A DNA stretch of 64,000 nucleotides from positions 314,950 to 378,949 of the forward strand of contig NZ_CM000776.2 of NCBI RefSeq assembly GCF_000162575.1. Reading direction: 5' to 3'. The position numbers and the translations under genes were made by a program. The notes under the pieces were generated by a model. That model made no database searches, had not been told where the DNA came from, and was given only the letters and a program-made list of their open reading frames with translations. The DNA comes from Helicobacter canadensis MIT 98-5491. Lineage in GTDB: Bacteria; Campylobacterota; Campylobacteria; Campylobacterales; Helicobacteraceae. Numbering within the stretch: the stretch's first letter is position 1; every line of letters begins with the position of its first letter. Shown here one piece after another: positions 46,501 through 53,707 of this stretch.

Positions 46501-47005
46501 TTTATTAGCATTGATACTTGCATCTTTGCCTATTAATACACCACTTGGATTTACTAGATAAATATTATTAGTTCCACCATTTAATTTTCCTAGAATCTGT
46601 GAAGCTTTATTAGTATAATCTAGGTTTAAATAATTTTTTTGTTCTGTAGTGAAATTAACACTTGCATCTTTACCAATATTAAATCCACCACCCCAAGCAA
46701 TCACATTGTGTGTTTTATTACCTGCGATATTCATTGTATTATTATTTGTGGTAATACTTCCTGTCCCATTAACAAACTTACCCCCACTTGGTAATTGATT
46801 ATTGCTGATTGTAGGTAAATTTGCAGCAGATAGACTAGGTGATAATGCTAAGCTTGCAACAATAGAAATACTTACAAGGGATTTAGATGACTTTGTAAAA
46901 TACCTTGCTAAGCAAGATGGGTAATTTAAGAAATGTTTTTTTGCGTTTAAAGGGTTATTGCCCCCCCCCCCCCCGCATAATCAGTGAATTAGAGCTTTTT
47001 GACAT
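43510..47005 (-). CDS. Phase-variable two-partner secretion exoprotein TpsA, out of frame in this copy
   Basis: TpsA proteins are exported through TpsB and act as adhesins or toxins. Beyond an internal ATG at 46734 the frame runs upstream through the missing front: a long signal peptide (SLVSISIVASLALSPSLSA) and the start of the secretion domain (LPSGGKFVNGTGSI), continuing into GGGFNIGKDASVNF and NIYLVNPSGVLIGK. It enters a run of 14 C (46961-46974). ATGs at 46978 and 47005, the latter with AAGG seven bases upstream, are in frame with each other but one base off. Translation now ends after 16 residues at CAA-TAA; 13 or 16 G would give about 1,165 residues. Later parts are six GLUG-like repeats, a coiled coil (about 500-720 of the ATG-46734 product) and two C-terminal cysteines. 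Confidence 0.88.
45240..45720 (-). repeat. Six GLUG-like coding repeats within tpsA
   Basis: Six units of roughly 26-31 residues follow the pattern GGFxGxIxxGxFSNIxLNxIGDIS. Units one and four are nearly identical in DNA (about 45630-45705 and 45370-45445). They resemble GLUG motifs of bacterial surface proteins and should add turns to the beta-helix. Such close copies invite unit gain and loss by recombination. Confidence 0.85.
46961..46974. repeat. Poly-C/G tract of 14 within the tpsA start region
   Basis: A pure run of 14 C (14 G on the coding strand) sits between the start codons (46978, 47005) and the tpsA reading frame. One base less or two bases more would join them. This is the classic arrangement for slipped-strand phase variation of surface proteins in Helicobacter and Campylobacter. 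Confidence 0.93.
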
Positions 47006-47206
47006 AATTTTGCCTTTTTGTAAGAGTTATCTAAAAATTTTATAACTTGTTTGATTAAATTATATTTATAAATTATACTTTATATTAAAATACACTCAAT
47101 ATTATAATTAATTAGGTATTAGTCTATAGAGCTAAAGAAAAGATTCTTGTTTTGTTGGTTGAAGTGAGAGTTTTTGGGCTATGGTTTTTGGCGAAATTTT
47201 AAGGAG

Positions 47207-47232
47207 AAAGCTAGATAAATGAATCTAGCTTT
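47207..47232 (-). terminator. Hairpin terminator of the TonB receptor gene
   Basis: AAAGCTAGAT and ATCTAGCTTT form a perfect 10-bp stem with a 6-base loop, about 50 bases after the stop of the receptor gene. The following bases are only moderately T-rich (CTCCTTAAAA), so the call is likely but not certain. Confidence 0.55.
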
Positions 47233-47280
47233 GAATGAAATTTATTATTAAGAATCGCAGTAATATAGGGTTTTGTGAAT

Positions 47281-49359
47281 TTAAAAGTCTAATTTATAAT
47301 TCACCCAAAAATTTCTTCCTTCTGTGTAATCTTGGTATCTATTGGCATAGCTTATACCTCTGCTACTTTCATAGCGATAAGGTTCAAAGAAATCTTTGTC
47401 TAAAAGATTGTTAATCACAAAATTGATTGTTGAGTTTTTTGTCATTTTGTAGCTAATTCCTAAATCTAAAATATAAAAATCTTCATATTTCATTAGACCC
47501 GGAATCGCACTTGCTCCTCCACCTTTGCTTTGAGCTAGGGTATCATAACGCCCTGTTGCCTTGAGAAAAGAACTAAATTTGCCTTGAGTATAGTTTAGCT
47601 TCACAACAGCAATATGACGCGGTAGATTGGTATATCGGCTTCCTCCCCAAGGATTCTTATAGTCTCCAGATCTATCGTATTTTTCCATATAAGTATAAGA
47701 GAGATTTGCACTAAAGCCATTCCAAGTAGCTGTGTCCATTCCGACTTCAACACCCCTTGCCCTGTCTTTTCCGCGATTGACAATAAGTTGGCAACCATCA
47801 GTTCCCCCAGCACAAATTTGTCCATTTGGCATTAATTCACCATTGGCATAAGGATCTTGGTCAATAGAGTTTTTGAAGTCTGTTTGGAAAGCTGTAACGC
47901 TAAGATTCCCATAATCCCAAACATCAAAAATTGCTCCAATTTCATAGTTAGTGCTAGTTTCAGGGCTAAGTTTAGAGTTTCCGTGAATATCACCATTATC
48001 TACGCGATAGACTCCATCTCCTAATTGTTTTGCTTGTGGAGTTTTGTAACCTTTTGCTACACCACCTTTGAGTGTAACCCAGTTAGTGAGATGATAAACT
48101 AAATAGCCTCTAGGGATAAATTCTCCTTCAAATAAATCGCTATAAGTGTAACGCAAACCACCTGTGAGAATGAGATTTTCTGTAATAGAATATTCAGCTT
48201 CTGCATAAGGAGCGATGATATTTTGTTCTAGTGTTTGTCCGATATAAATATTAGTTTGTGGGGTTCCGCTATCATTTCTAAATCCCTCCCATTGATATTG
48301 TGCGCCCGTTGTTAGCATTACACTTCCAAAAGAGTTGAAGTCAAATGGCATTGTAGCTTTGCTTTCTGCTACATAGACGGTGCTTTCATTAGCTACTGGG
48401 GTGCTTGATTTGCTAGTTTGATCGGTGTATTGGTATTGAAGATAAGTATTGGTTGTCCCCCAAGTGTAGTAACCATCGTGATTTAAAACTACTCCATCAC
48501 GATTATAGGATGAAATTGATCGAACTTGCCTACCGCTTGTATTCATTGTGTCGGAATATTGGTAATAATGTTCGGCATCTAAATAAAGATTATTTTGATC
48601 ATTAATTGTCCAATTTAGTCTTGCTCCTACATTTCCTATTTTATATTCGCCCGGACTATGGCTTGCATATTGGTTAGTTAAGCTTCTATCAGGCCATTTT
48701 AAATTGCTTGGATCTTTACCAAAATATTTTCCTCTTAGGGCAAGAGAAAGCTCATCTTTAATGAGTGGGAATGCCATATAGCCAGTAACACCTCTTGAAT
48801 TACCATAAAGGTTATAGTGTTGTTGGGCTTGAGTTTCAATGGAGACTGATCCGGTAAATTTATCGGGATTTTTCTTAGTGATGATATTAACTACCCCACC
48901 AATCGCATCTCCTCCATATAGAGTGGAAGCAGGTCCTTTAATAACTTCGATACGCTCAATCATCGAAATGGGAGGCAAATAGCTATTATCCACACCACTA
49001 AAGCCATTTTCGTGGAATCCATTTACGGTATTTTGACGCTTTCCATCCACAAGCACAAGAGTATATCCTGTCCCAAATCCACGGATAGTGAAGTCATAAG
49101 TTCCTGTTTTCCCCCTTGTAATATTGACACCTGGAATGTCGCTAATGGCATCTGCAATGTCTTGAACGGGGCGATTTTCTAAGTCTTCTTTGGTGATGAC
49201 TGAGATACTTGCTGGTGCATCTTTAATGTCTTGAGAAAAACCACTAGCACTTACTACTGAAGTATCAAGCAAGTATTGTTCGGCAGCATTTGCATTAGTT
49301 GTGCTAAGTATTAAAGATAGGGTTATGGAAGTGTAGCCCAAACTCTTTTTGCATATCAT
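47281..49359 (-). CDS. TonB-dependent siderophore receptor (ferric enterobactin receptor-like)
   Basis: This outer-membrane barrel imports ferric siderophores using TonB energy. A signal peptide (SITLSLILSTTNANA) leads to a TonB-box-like DTSVVSASG, then the plug domain (DAPASISVITKEDLENRP, GVNITRGKTG, VLVDGKRQ, IEVIKGPASTLYGGDAIGGVVNIITKK) and a 22-strand-type barrel ending in NFWVNYKLDF with the terminal Phe. The length of 692 is close to C. jejuni CfrA, which it resembles at the N-terminus. AAGGAG precedes the ATG at 49359. A Fur-box-like sequence lies upstream (49429-49447), so iron repression is likely. The exact siderophore is not known. Confidence 0.9.
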   Translation of the reverse strand: MICKKSLGYTSITLSLILSTTNANAAEQYLLDTSVVSASGFSQDIKDAPASISVITKEDLENRPVQDIADAISDIPGVNITRGKTGTYDFTIRGFGTGYTLVLVDGKRQNTVNGFHENGFSGVDNSYLPPISMIERIEVIKGPASTLYGGDAIGGVVNIITKKNPDKFTGSVSIETQAQQHYNLYGNSRGVTGYMAFPLIKDELSLALRGKYFGKDPSNLKWPDRSLTNQYASHSPGEYKIGNVGARLNWTINDQNNLYLDAEHYYQYSDTMNTSGRQVRSISSYNRDGVVLNHDGYYTWGTTNTYLQYQYTDQTSKSSTPVANESTVYVAESKATMPFDFNSFGSVMLTTGAQYQWEGFRNDSGTPQTNIYIGQTLEQNIIAPYAEAEYSITENLILTGGLRYTYSDLFEGEFIPRGYLVYHLTNWVTLKGGVAKGYKTPQAKQLGDGVYRVDNGDIHGNSKLSPETSTNYEIGAIFDVWDYGNLSVTAFQTDFKNSIDQDPYANGELMPNGQICAGGTDGCQLIVNRGKDRARGVEVGMDTATWNGFSANLSYTYMEKYDRSGDYKNPWGGSRYTNLPRHIAVVKLNYTQGKFSSFLKATGRYDTLAQSKGGGASAIPGLMKYEDFYILDLGISYKMTKNSTINFVINNLLDKDFFEPYRYESSRGISYANRYQDYTEGRNFWVNYKLDF

Positions 49360-49428
49360 TGATTCTCCTTTTTAAATTAATAATGAGATTGAATTCTATT
49401 TGCAATTTGTTTAAAATAAAATAAAAAT

Positions 49429-49447
49429 GATAATAAATATTATTATG
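49429..49447. promoter_or_regulatory. Candidate Fur box upstream of the TonB receptor
   Basis: The sequence GATAATAAATATTATTATG agrees at 14 of 19 positions with the E. coli consensus Fur box and contains the inverted repeat ATAATA-AA-TATTAT. It is 70-88 bases before the start codon of an iron-siderophore receptor, a standard Fur target. The region is AT-rich, which tempers the match. The site could also affect the divergent gene at 49570. Confidence 0.6.
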
Positions 49448-49523
49448 AAATATAAAAAATAATTAAATAGAAATCTCGCTCACAATATTATTGATAAAAT
49501 TTTTAATTTAAGCATTTTCTAAT

Positions 49524-49537
49524 GGGGGGGGGGGGGG
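49524..49537. repeat. Poly-G tract of 14 upstream of the unknown gene
   Basis: A pure run of 14 G lies 32 bases before the ATG at 49570. An ATG at 49522-49524 uses the first G; with 14 G it is in frame with the gene (adding MGGGGVKFFSLAKRSK), and other lengths are not. That ATG has no ribosome site, whereas 49570 has AAGGAG. The tract may therefore change the leader or promoter, or the fusion frame. Either way it is a likely phase-variation site. Confidence 0.85.
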
Positions 49538-49569
49538 TAAAATTTTTCTCTTTAGCAAAAAGGAGTAAA

Positions 49570-50154
49570 ATGAGAGAGAATGCTAAACAAGCTTTACTTG
49601 AAGCTTTAGCAGAATATGATAATTCTAAGGAATATGAACATTATAGAGATCAAGAAGAAGTGATTGTGGATATTTTTTCACAATATCCAAGCAATAATGA
49701 TAAAAAATCTGTGCTTTTAAAGGTTTGTGTTTTGGACAGCTTTTATAGCACAAATTTAAAAATTTATGGAATACATGAGGTTGTTGAGCAAATCCTAAAT
49801 TTAAATATTGATAAAGCCTTAAAAGTGGGCGATACGGGCGTTATTGAAAAAATTGCAAATTTTACAAACTCTAAAGGCAAACAAGCATTTTTATATTCTT
49901 TTGCGAGTAAATATTGCTTTCATCACAATAAAGATAAATATGTTATTTTTGATAGCTTTGTCCAAAAGAGCTTAATTCATTTTAATAATAAAGATAAATT
50001 TTGTTCTTTTAAGCTTAGTCAAAATAGCTTAAAAAATTATGAGAATCTGCTAAAGGCTATTAAAGAAATTAGAACTTTTTATGGTTTGGAGGAATTTAAT
50101 AATAGGCAAATGGATCATATGCTTTGGGTGTATGGTAAAGAAAATTTAAAATAA
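49570..50154 (+). CDS. Unknown protein behind a poly-G tract
   Basis: I do not recognise this 194-residue soluble, mostly helical protein. The only suggestive stretch is KQAFLYSFASKYCFHHNKDKYVIFDS; patterns of the kind FASK-x-C-x-HN...YPIYDS occur in uncharacterised bacterial proteins that I associate loosely with helix-hairpin-helix glycosylase-like folds. This is a weak memory, not a call. The ATG at 49570 is chosen because AAGGAG lies five bases ahead; an in-frame ATG at 49522 runs through the poly-G tract. Two lipoprotein genes follow on the same strand after 9 bases. Confidence 0.7.
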   Translation: MRENAKQALLEALAEYDNSKEYEHYRDQEEVIVDIFSQYPSNNDKKSVLLKVCVLDSFYSTNLKIYGIHEVVEQILNLNIDKALKVGDTGVIEKIANFTNSKGKQAFLYSFASKYCFHHNKDKYVIFDSFVQKSLIHFNNKDKFCSFKLSQNSLKNYENLLKAIKEIRTFYGLEEFNNRQMDHMLWVYGKENLK

Positions 50155-50163
50155 GGAGGGTAA

Positions 50164-50674
50164 ATGAAAAAGATTAATTTTAAGATGGCTTTAGGTGCTT
50201 TGTCGTTAGTGGTATTTTTAGGTGGCTGTGGAGAAAAACCAATTTTGGAAATTAAAGGCAATCAGCTTGAATTAACCATTAGCGATAAAGAGGCAATTAT
50301 CGATTAATGATATTATTATTAATAGTGGAGAATGTCAGCCTATAAGATATGTTTTTAATGTAGATAAATTTTGGAATAAACTTCAAGCAGAGAAGCCAGA
50401 AGTTTTGTTTATTGGTGCCTTAATGAGCAAACAAGCCATAGCAAAAGAAGCAGGACTTGGCAAGGAATTTCCTGAATTTTTTTATAATCAAAAGGACTTT
50501 GAAGCCGAAAGTGAAAAAATACAATCATTTTATGATGCAGTCTTTCCTAAAACAATACATCAAAATCAAAAAGTACGATTTATGACAAATTGCAAAGAAA
50601 TTAAACAAGTTGAACTCATCACAAATGATGATAATTTTAGCTATAACCTTAAGGAAAAGAATGAAAAAAATTAA
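50164..50674 (+). pseudogene. Frameshifted lipoprotein gene, paralogue of the next gene
   Basis: The reading frame starts with a lipoprotein signal (lipobox FLGGC, cysteine 22) and stops at a TAA at 50305 after 47 residues. The following frame, one base on, continues sensibly to 50674 (NDIIINSGECQPIRY, then GALMSKQAIAKEAG and FMTNCKEIKQVELITN). Removing one base near 50301-50304 would join them into about 170 residues. The N-terminal 25 codons are almost the same as in the next gene, so the pair arose by duplication. It may be a true pseudogene or a sequencing error. Function unknown; surface or periplasmic lipoprotein. Confidence 0.75.
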
Positions 50675-51092
50675 TTTCAAGATAGCTTTAGGTGCTTTGG
50701 CGTTGGTTACATTTTTAAGTGGTTGTGGAGAAAAAAATCCAGATGAGTATTTAGCACTTGAGCTTACATATGAAAGTTATGAGAATATTTCGCAACCTAC
50801 ACTTAAAATTCAAGCAAAAAATGATATTGTTATCAATTCTGTAAGTGTTAATAGGGGAAATTGCAAGATTGCCTTAACAGGCGAAATGAGTATGCTTTTA
50901 GGCTATGGTAATATGTTGGGCATTGCACTTGTTGATAGTTTGTTGCCCAAATTTACCCTAGAAAAAGATTTGCCAAAAGAAATGGCATTTTCTGAAGAGA
51001 TTAAATTGCCAATTGGTTGCAGTATGGATTCAGTCTTGGAAACTACAATTAACACAAATCAAGGTGTTTGGACTTGGACTTGGAGCAAATAA
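50661..51092 (+). CDS. Small lipoprotein, unknown function
   Basis: The 143-residue product has a clear lipoprotein signal (MKKINFKIALGALALVTFLSGC, cysteine 22) and a beta-rich body with two further cysteines (GNCKIAL and PIGCSMDS) that may form a disulfide. A longer frame opens at 50610, but AAGGA lies before the ATG at 50661. It overlaps the end of its broken paralogue by 14 bases. No family is recognised. Confidence 0.75.
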   Translation: MKKINFKIALGALALVTFLSGCGEKNPDEYLALELTYESYENISQPTLKIQAKNDIVINSVSVNRGNCKIALTGEMSMLLGYGNMLGIALVDSLLPKFTLEKDLPKEMAFSEEIKLPIGCSMDSVLETTINTNQGVWTWTWSK

Positions 51093-51616
51093 ATAAAATA
51101 ATTAATTTTTTGGGGTATTTATAGGTTTTTCAAACCACAAGCAAGAAAACTCTTGCCTCTTAGGTAGGAGATGAGTTGCACCACCACTTTGGCTGTATAA
51201 AAAATTACTTTAAAATATAACATTCTATAATTAAATTTAGTTATATTTGCTATATAAAATAAAAACAAAGACCCAGAAAAGAAAGAGAGAATCTATTTAA
51301 AAGCTAAATAGATTCTTGTGTAGGAGTTGATTTAAATATCTACATTTCTTAATGCTTCATTCTATCCATTCTTTCAATACTTAGAATATAAAAGTAAGGT
51401 GTAATGGCAAATTCTCTGCAGTTATTTGGGTTAGGAATTAGCCTATAAACAAAAAGTCTTTCGTGTTAGCTAACATTAGTTTGGGAACTCTTACTTTTTA
51501 AGTAGGGGGTAACTTACCTAATAATTGATAGTTTGATTTCTTTTATTTTTAAAACTTTTAAAGATTCAAGGTTTGATTTTTGATTATGTAAAGAAGCTAT
51601 TGAAAGAGATTAATGA
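51093..51616. other. Gene-free stretch of about 520 bases
   Basis: No open frame with a credible start, ribosome site or domain was seen on either strand. It holds one strong hairpin (51289-51315) and AT-rich sequence, and it separates the accessory region from a run of conserved housekeeping genes beginning with tRNA-Asn. It may be the decayed edge of an insertion. Confidence 0.5.
51289..51315. terminator. Strong hairpin in the gene-free stretch
   Basis: GAATCTATTT and AAATAGATTC form a perfect 10-bp stem around a 7-base loop. On the minus strand a pyrimidine-rich run (TCTCTCTTTCTTTTC) follows, so it works best as a terminator in that direction. It is about 200 bases after the last lipoprotein gene and 300 after tRNA-Asn. 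Confidence 0.45.
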
Positions 51617-51691
51617 TGGCTCCGGATGTAGGATTCGAACCTACGACCAAGCGGTTAACAGCCGCCTACTCTACCGCTGAGCTAATCCGGA
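51617..51691 (-). tRNA. tRNA-Asn (anticodon GTT)
   Basis: A complete cloverleaf: acceptor TCCGGAT pairs with ATCCGGA, the D-loop is normal, the anticodon loop CTGTTAA shows GTT, the T-loop is TTCGAAT, and CCA is encoded. Asn tRNA is one of the substrates of Tgt, present in this window. Confidence 0.97.
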
Positions 51692-51773
51692 TTAAAAGCC
51701 AGAATTATATACTTATTTAATCTAAATGTCAAGACAAATTTAAAATTTTGTTTTTAGTCTGTATCAATTTAAA

Positions 51774-52613
51774 TTAAGCAGGAATCTTTGTAGTAAGCTT
51801 TGTCATCCAATTATTACACCACCCAAAAAGCATAAGAAAATAAAACGCCTTTCGCACTTCAAAGTATGATTCTCCATCAACAAAAGTGTGAGAGATAAAG
51901 AGCATAATAAGACAGACTATCCACAAAAGGAGTAGATTAAAGAATTCATAAGAGCCAACAAGGTATTTTCGTTTCCAACAAAGAAACATTACCATTGCTA
52001 ATCCAGCTAACATAAGCACTAAGTCTATATAGCCTAGCACGCCATTTTTAAAAAAGGGAGTAACAGTAAAGCCAAATAAAGCAATAATGATTGTATTTAA
52101 ATTAGGTTGCGTGAGTTGTAAGATTCTGCCAATTTTTGTGCTTTTGTCAAAATTGAGTTGAAAGAAATAAACCACAAAGGGAAAGATAATAAAGAAGCAA
52201 TAAATGCCATAATCTAAATAAAGCTGATAAGAGTTTTTTTTGAAAATATCTTCTTTAGTAAATTTTAAAGAATCTTCTAGTGAAAAAATATCATAAGTAA
52301 ATCGTTTAAGCTCAAAAAATTCATAATACAAAAGCCAGACAAAGAGACATAAAGCTATTAAAATTGTAGCACTATAGAATTTTGGTAAATGACTAGAATA
52401 GATTCGTGCTATATGAAAAAGGCTTATGATGATTCCACAAGCTAGAAATGTGATTCCAACGCAATAATACACACCATAAGGTTGAGTAACTAACCTAAAC
52501 ATTTGCCGAAAATCCCAAACAATTCCACTCAATAGCAATGTCAAAAGAGTAAAAATAGTTAAAATAAAAAATAAGGATGAAAAGAGAGTATTTTGTAAGG
52601 TGATTTTACGCAT
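51774..52613 (-). CDS. Polytopic membrane protein, unknown (HP0771-position gene)
   Basis: The 279-residue protein has about eight transmembrane helices and no motif I recognise. It starts eight bases downstream of amiA and so shares its transcript. In H. pylori a gene of unknown function (HP0771) lies between flhB and amiA; this gene takes the same place relative to amiA, so it is probably the homologue, though the sequence match was not tested. Confidence 0.7.
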   Translation of the reverse strand: MRKITLQNTLFSSLFFILTIFTLLTLLLSGIVWDFRQMFRLVTQPYGVYYCVGITFLACGIIISLFHIARIYSSHLPKFYSATILIALCLFVWLLYYEFFELKRFTYDIFSLEDSLKFTKEDIFKKNSYQLYLDYGIYCFFIIFPFVVYFFQLNFDKSTKIGRILQLTQPNLNTIIIALFGFTVTPFFKNGVLGYIDLVLMLAGLAMVMFLCWKRKYLVGSYEFFNLLLLWIVCLIMLFISHTFVDGESYFEVRKAFYFLMLFGWCNNWMTKLTTKIPA

Positions 52614-52621
52614 CTTTGCCC

Positions 52622-53707
52622 CTATGGATTTTTTATAAAATAATTATCAATGCCATCGGCAATCCCTTTGGCAATATTTTTTTGGAATGCGGTTTGTGCT
52701 AGTCGTTTGCCCTCTGTTGGGTGTGTGATATAACCAACTTCTAGTAGAACTGATGGCATCAAAGCTCCCACTAAAACCCAAAAAGGACCTTCTCTCACTC
52801 CGCCATCAACAATTTTGTAATTTTTTCTTAGAGATTGTAGCATTCCATATTGTATGTCAATAGCAAGTCGATTTGAGGCGATAATTCTTTGCGTGTTTAG
52901 AGTGTTTAAAACAGATTGTTTAGAAAAGTAATTCATTGATTCAATATCATCTTTATTTTCTAGTGCCGCGACATTTTTTGCCTTTTCACTTCTTGCAGTG
53001 GAGAGAAAATAGCTCTCCACTCCTTCTAGTGAATTTTTATTATCAACAATGGCATTAGCGTGGATTGAAATAAACAAGTCTGCTTCTTTATCATTGGCAA
53101 AACTTGTCCTCTCTCGTAGTTTGATAAATTTATCGCTACTTCTTGTCATATAGACTTTGTAGCCACGCGCTTGTAAGACATCTCTTAAATATTTCCCAAT
53201 ATTTAGAACAATAATTTTTTCGCAAGTTTTATTAACCCCAATGGCTCCACAATCTTTTCCGCCGTGACCAGGATCAATCACAATGATTTTATTGTTTTTT
53301 TGTAAGGTTTCTTGTTGTGTGTTATTTTCAAACAACGATGAGATAGAGATTGTCTTAAGAAAGGAAAAATGCGCTTGTTTTTGAGAAGTATTTAAAGAGA
53401 TAGTTAGTTTCTTTGGGCTTTGGATAACTAAGCGCACTTTTGTTGGAGAATTTTGTGCGATTCTTAGGCTAATCTCTCCTTCAAATTTTAATAATTTTGC
53501 CTTACCCATAAGAACTGCGGGTATATCATAGACATAACGCAATCCTTCTTTGCTTTCTAGCACAAAACTTTTAAAATCTTTTTTTTCAATAGTTTGGTTA
53601 AAACCAAGCGTGATTCCATTTGCAGTTTGCTTAATAGAATGAATCTCTAAATTATTACCCCAAACAAAATGAAAAAAGCAGAAAAATAAAATAATGATTT
53701 TTAGCAT
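52622..53707 (-). CDS. amiA: N-acetylmuramoyl-L-alanine amidase AmiA (Amidase_3)
   Basis: AmiA cuts stem peptides from glycan strands and helps daughter-cell separation. It has a signal peptide (LKIIILFFCFFHFVWG), an AMIN-like beta-rich N-terminal half and a zinc-dependent Amidase_3 domain: VIDPGHGGKDCGAIG, SIHANAIVD, and VLLEVGYITHPTEGKRL with the catalytic glutamate. The 361 residues fit the family. Its start overlaps the end of the nitronate monooxygenase-like gene by 7 bases. Confidence 0.95.
   Translation of the reverse strand: MLKIIILFFCFFHFVWGNNLEIHSIKQTANGITLGFNQTIEKKDFKSFVLESKEGLRYVYDIPAVLMGKAKLLKFEGEISLRIAQNSPTKVRLVIQSPKKLTISLNTSQKQAHFSFLKTISISSLFENNTQQETLQKNNKIIVIDPGHGGKDCGAIGVNKTCEKIIVLNIGKYLRDVLQARGYKVYMTRSSDKFIKLRERTSFANDKEADLFISIHANAIVDNKNSLEGVESYFLSTARSEKAKNVAALENKDDIESMNYFSKQSVLNTLNTQRIIASNRLAIDIQYGMLQSLRKNYKIVDGGVREGPFWVLVGALMPSVLLEVGYITHPTEGKRLAQTAFQKNIAKGIADGIDNYFIKNP

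Noticed and set aside
46130-46561. Plus-strand frame of 143 codons
   Set aside because: Antisense to tpsA, without start signals or recognisable protein.
50301-50310. Selenocysteine readthrough in the broken lipoprotein gene, since the genome has tRNA-Sec
   Set aside because: The frame ends in TAA followed by TGA. TAA is not recoded to selenocysteine, and the downstream part is in another frame.
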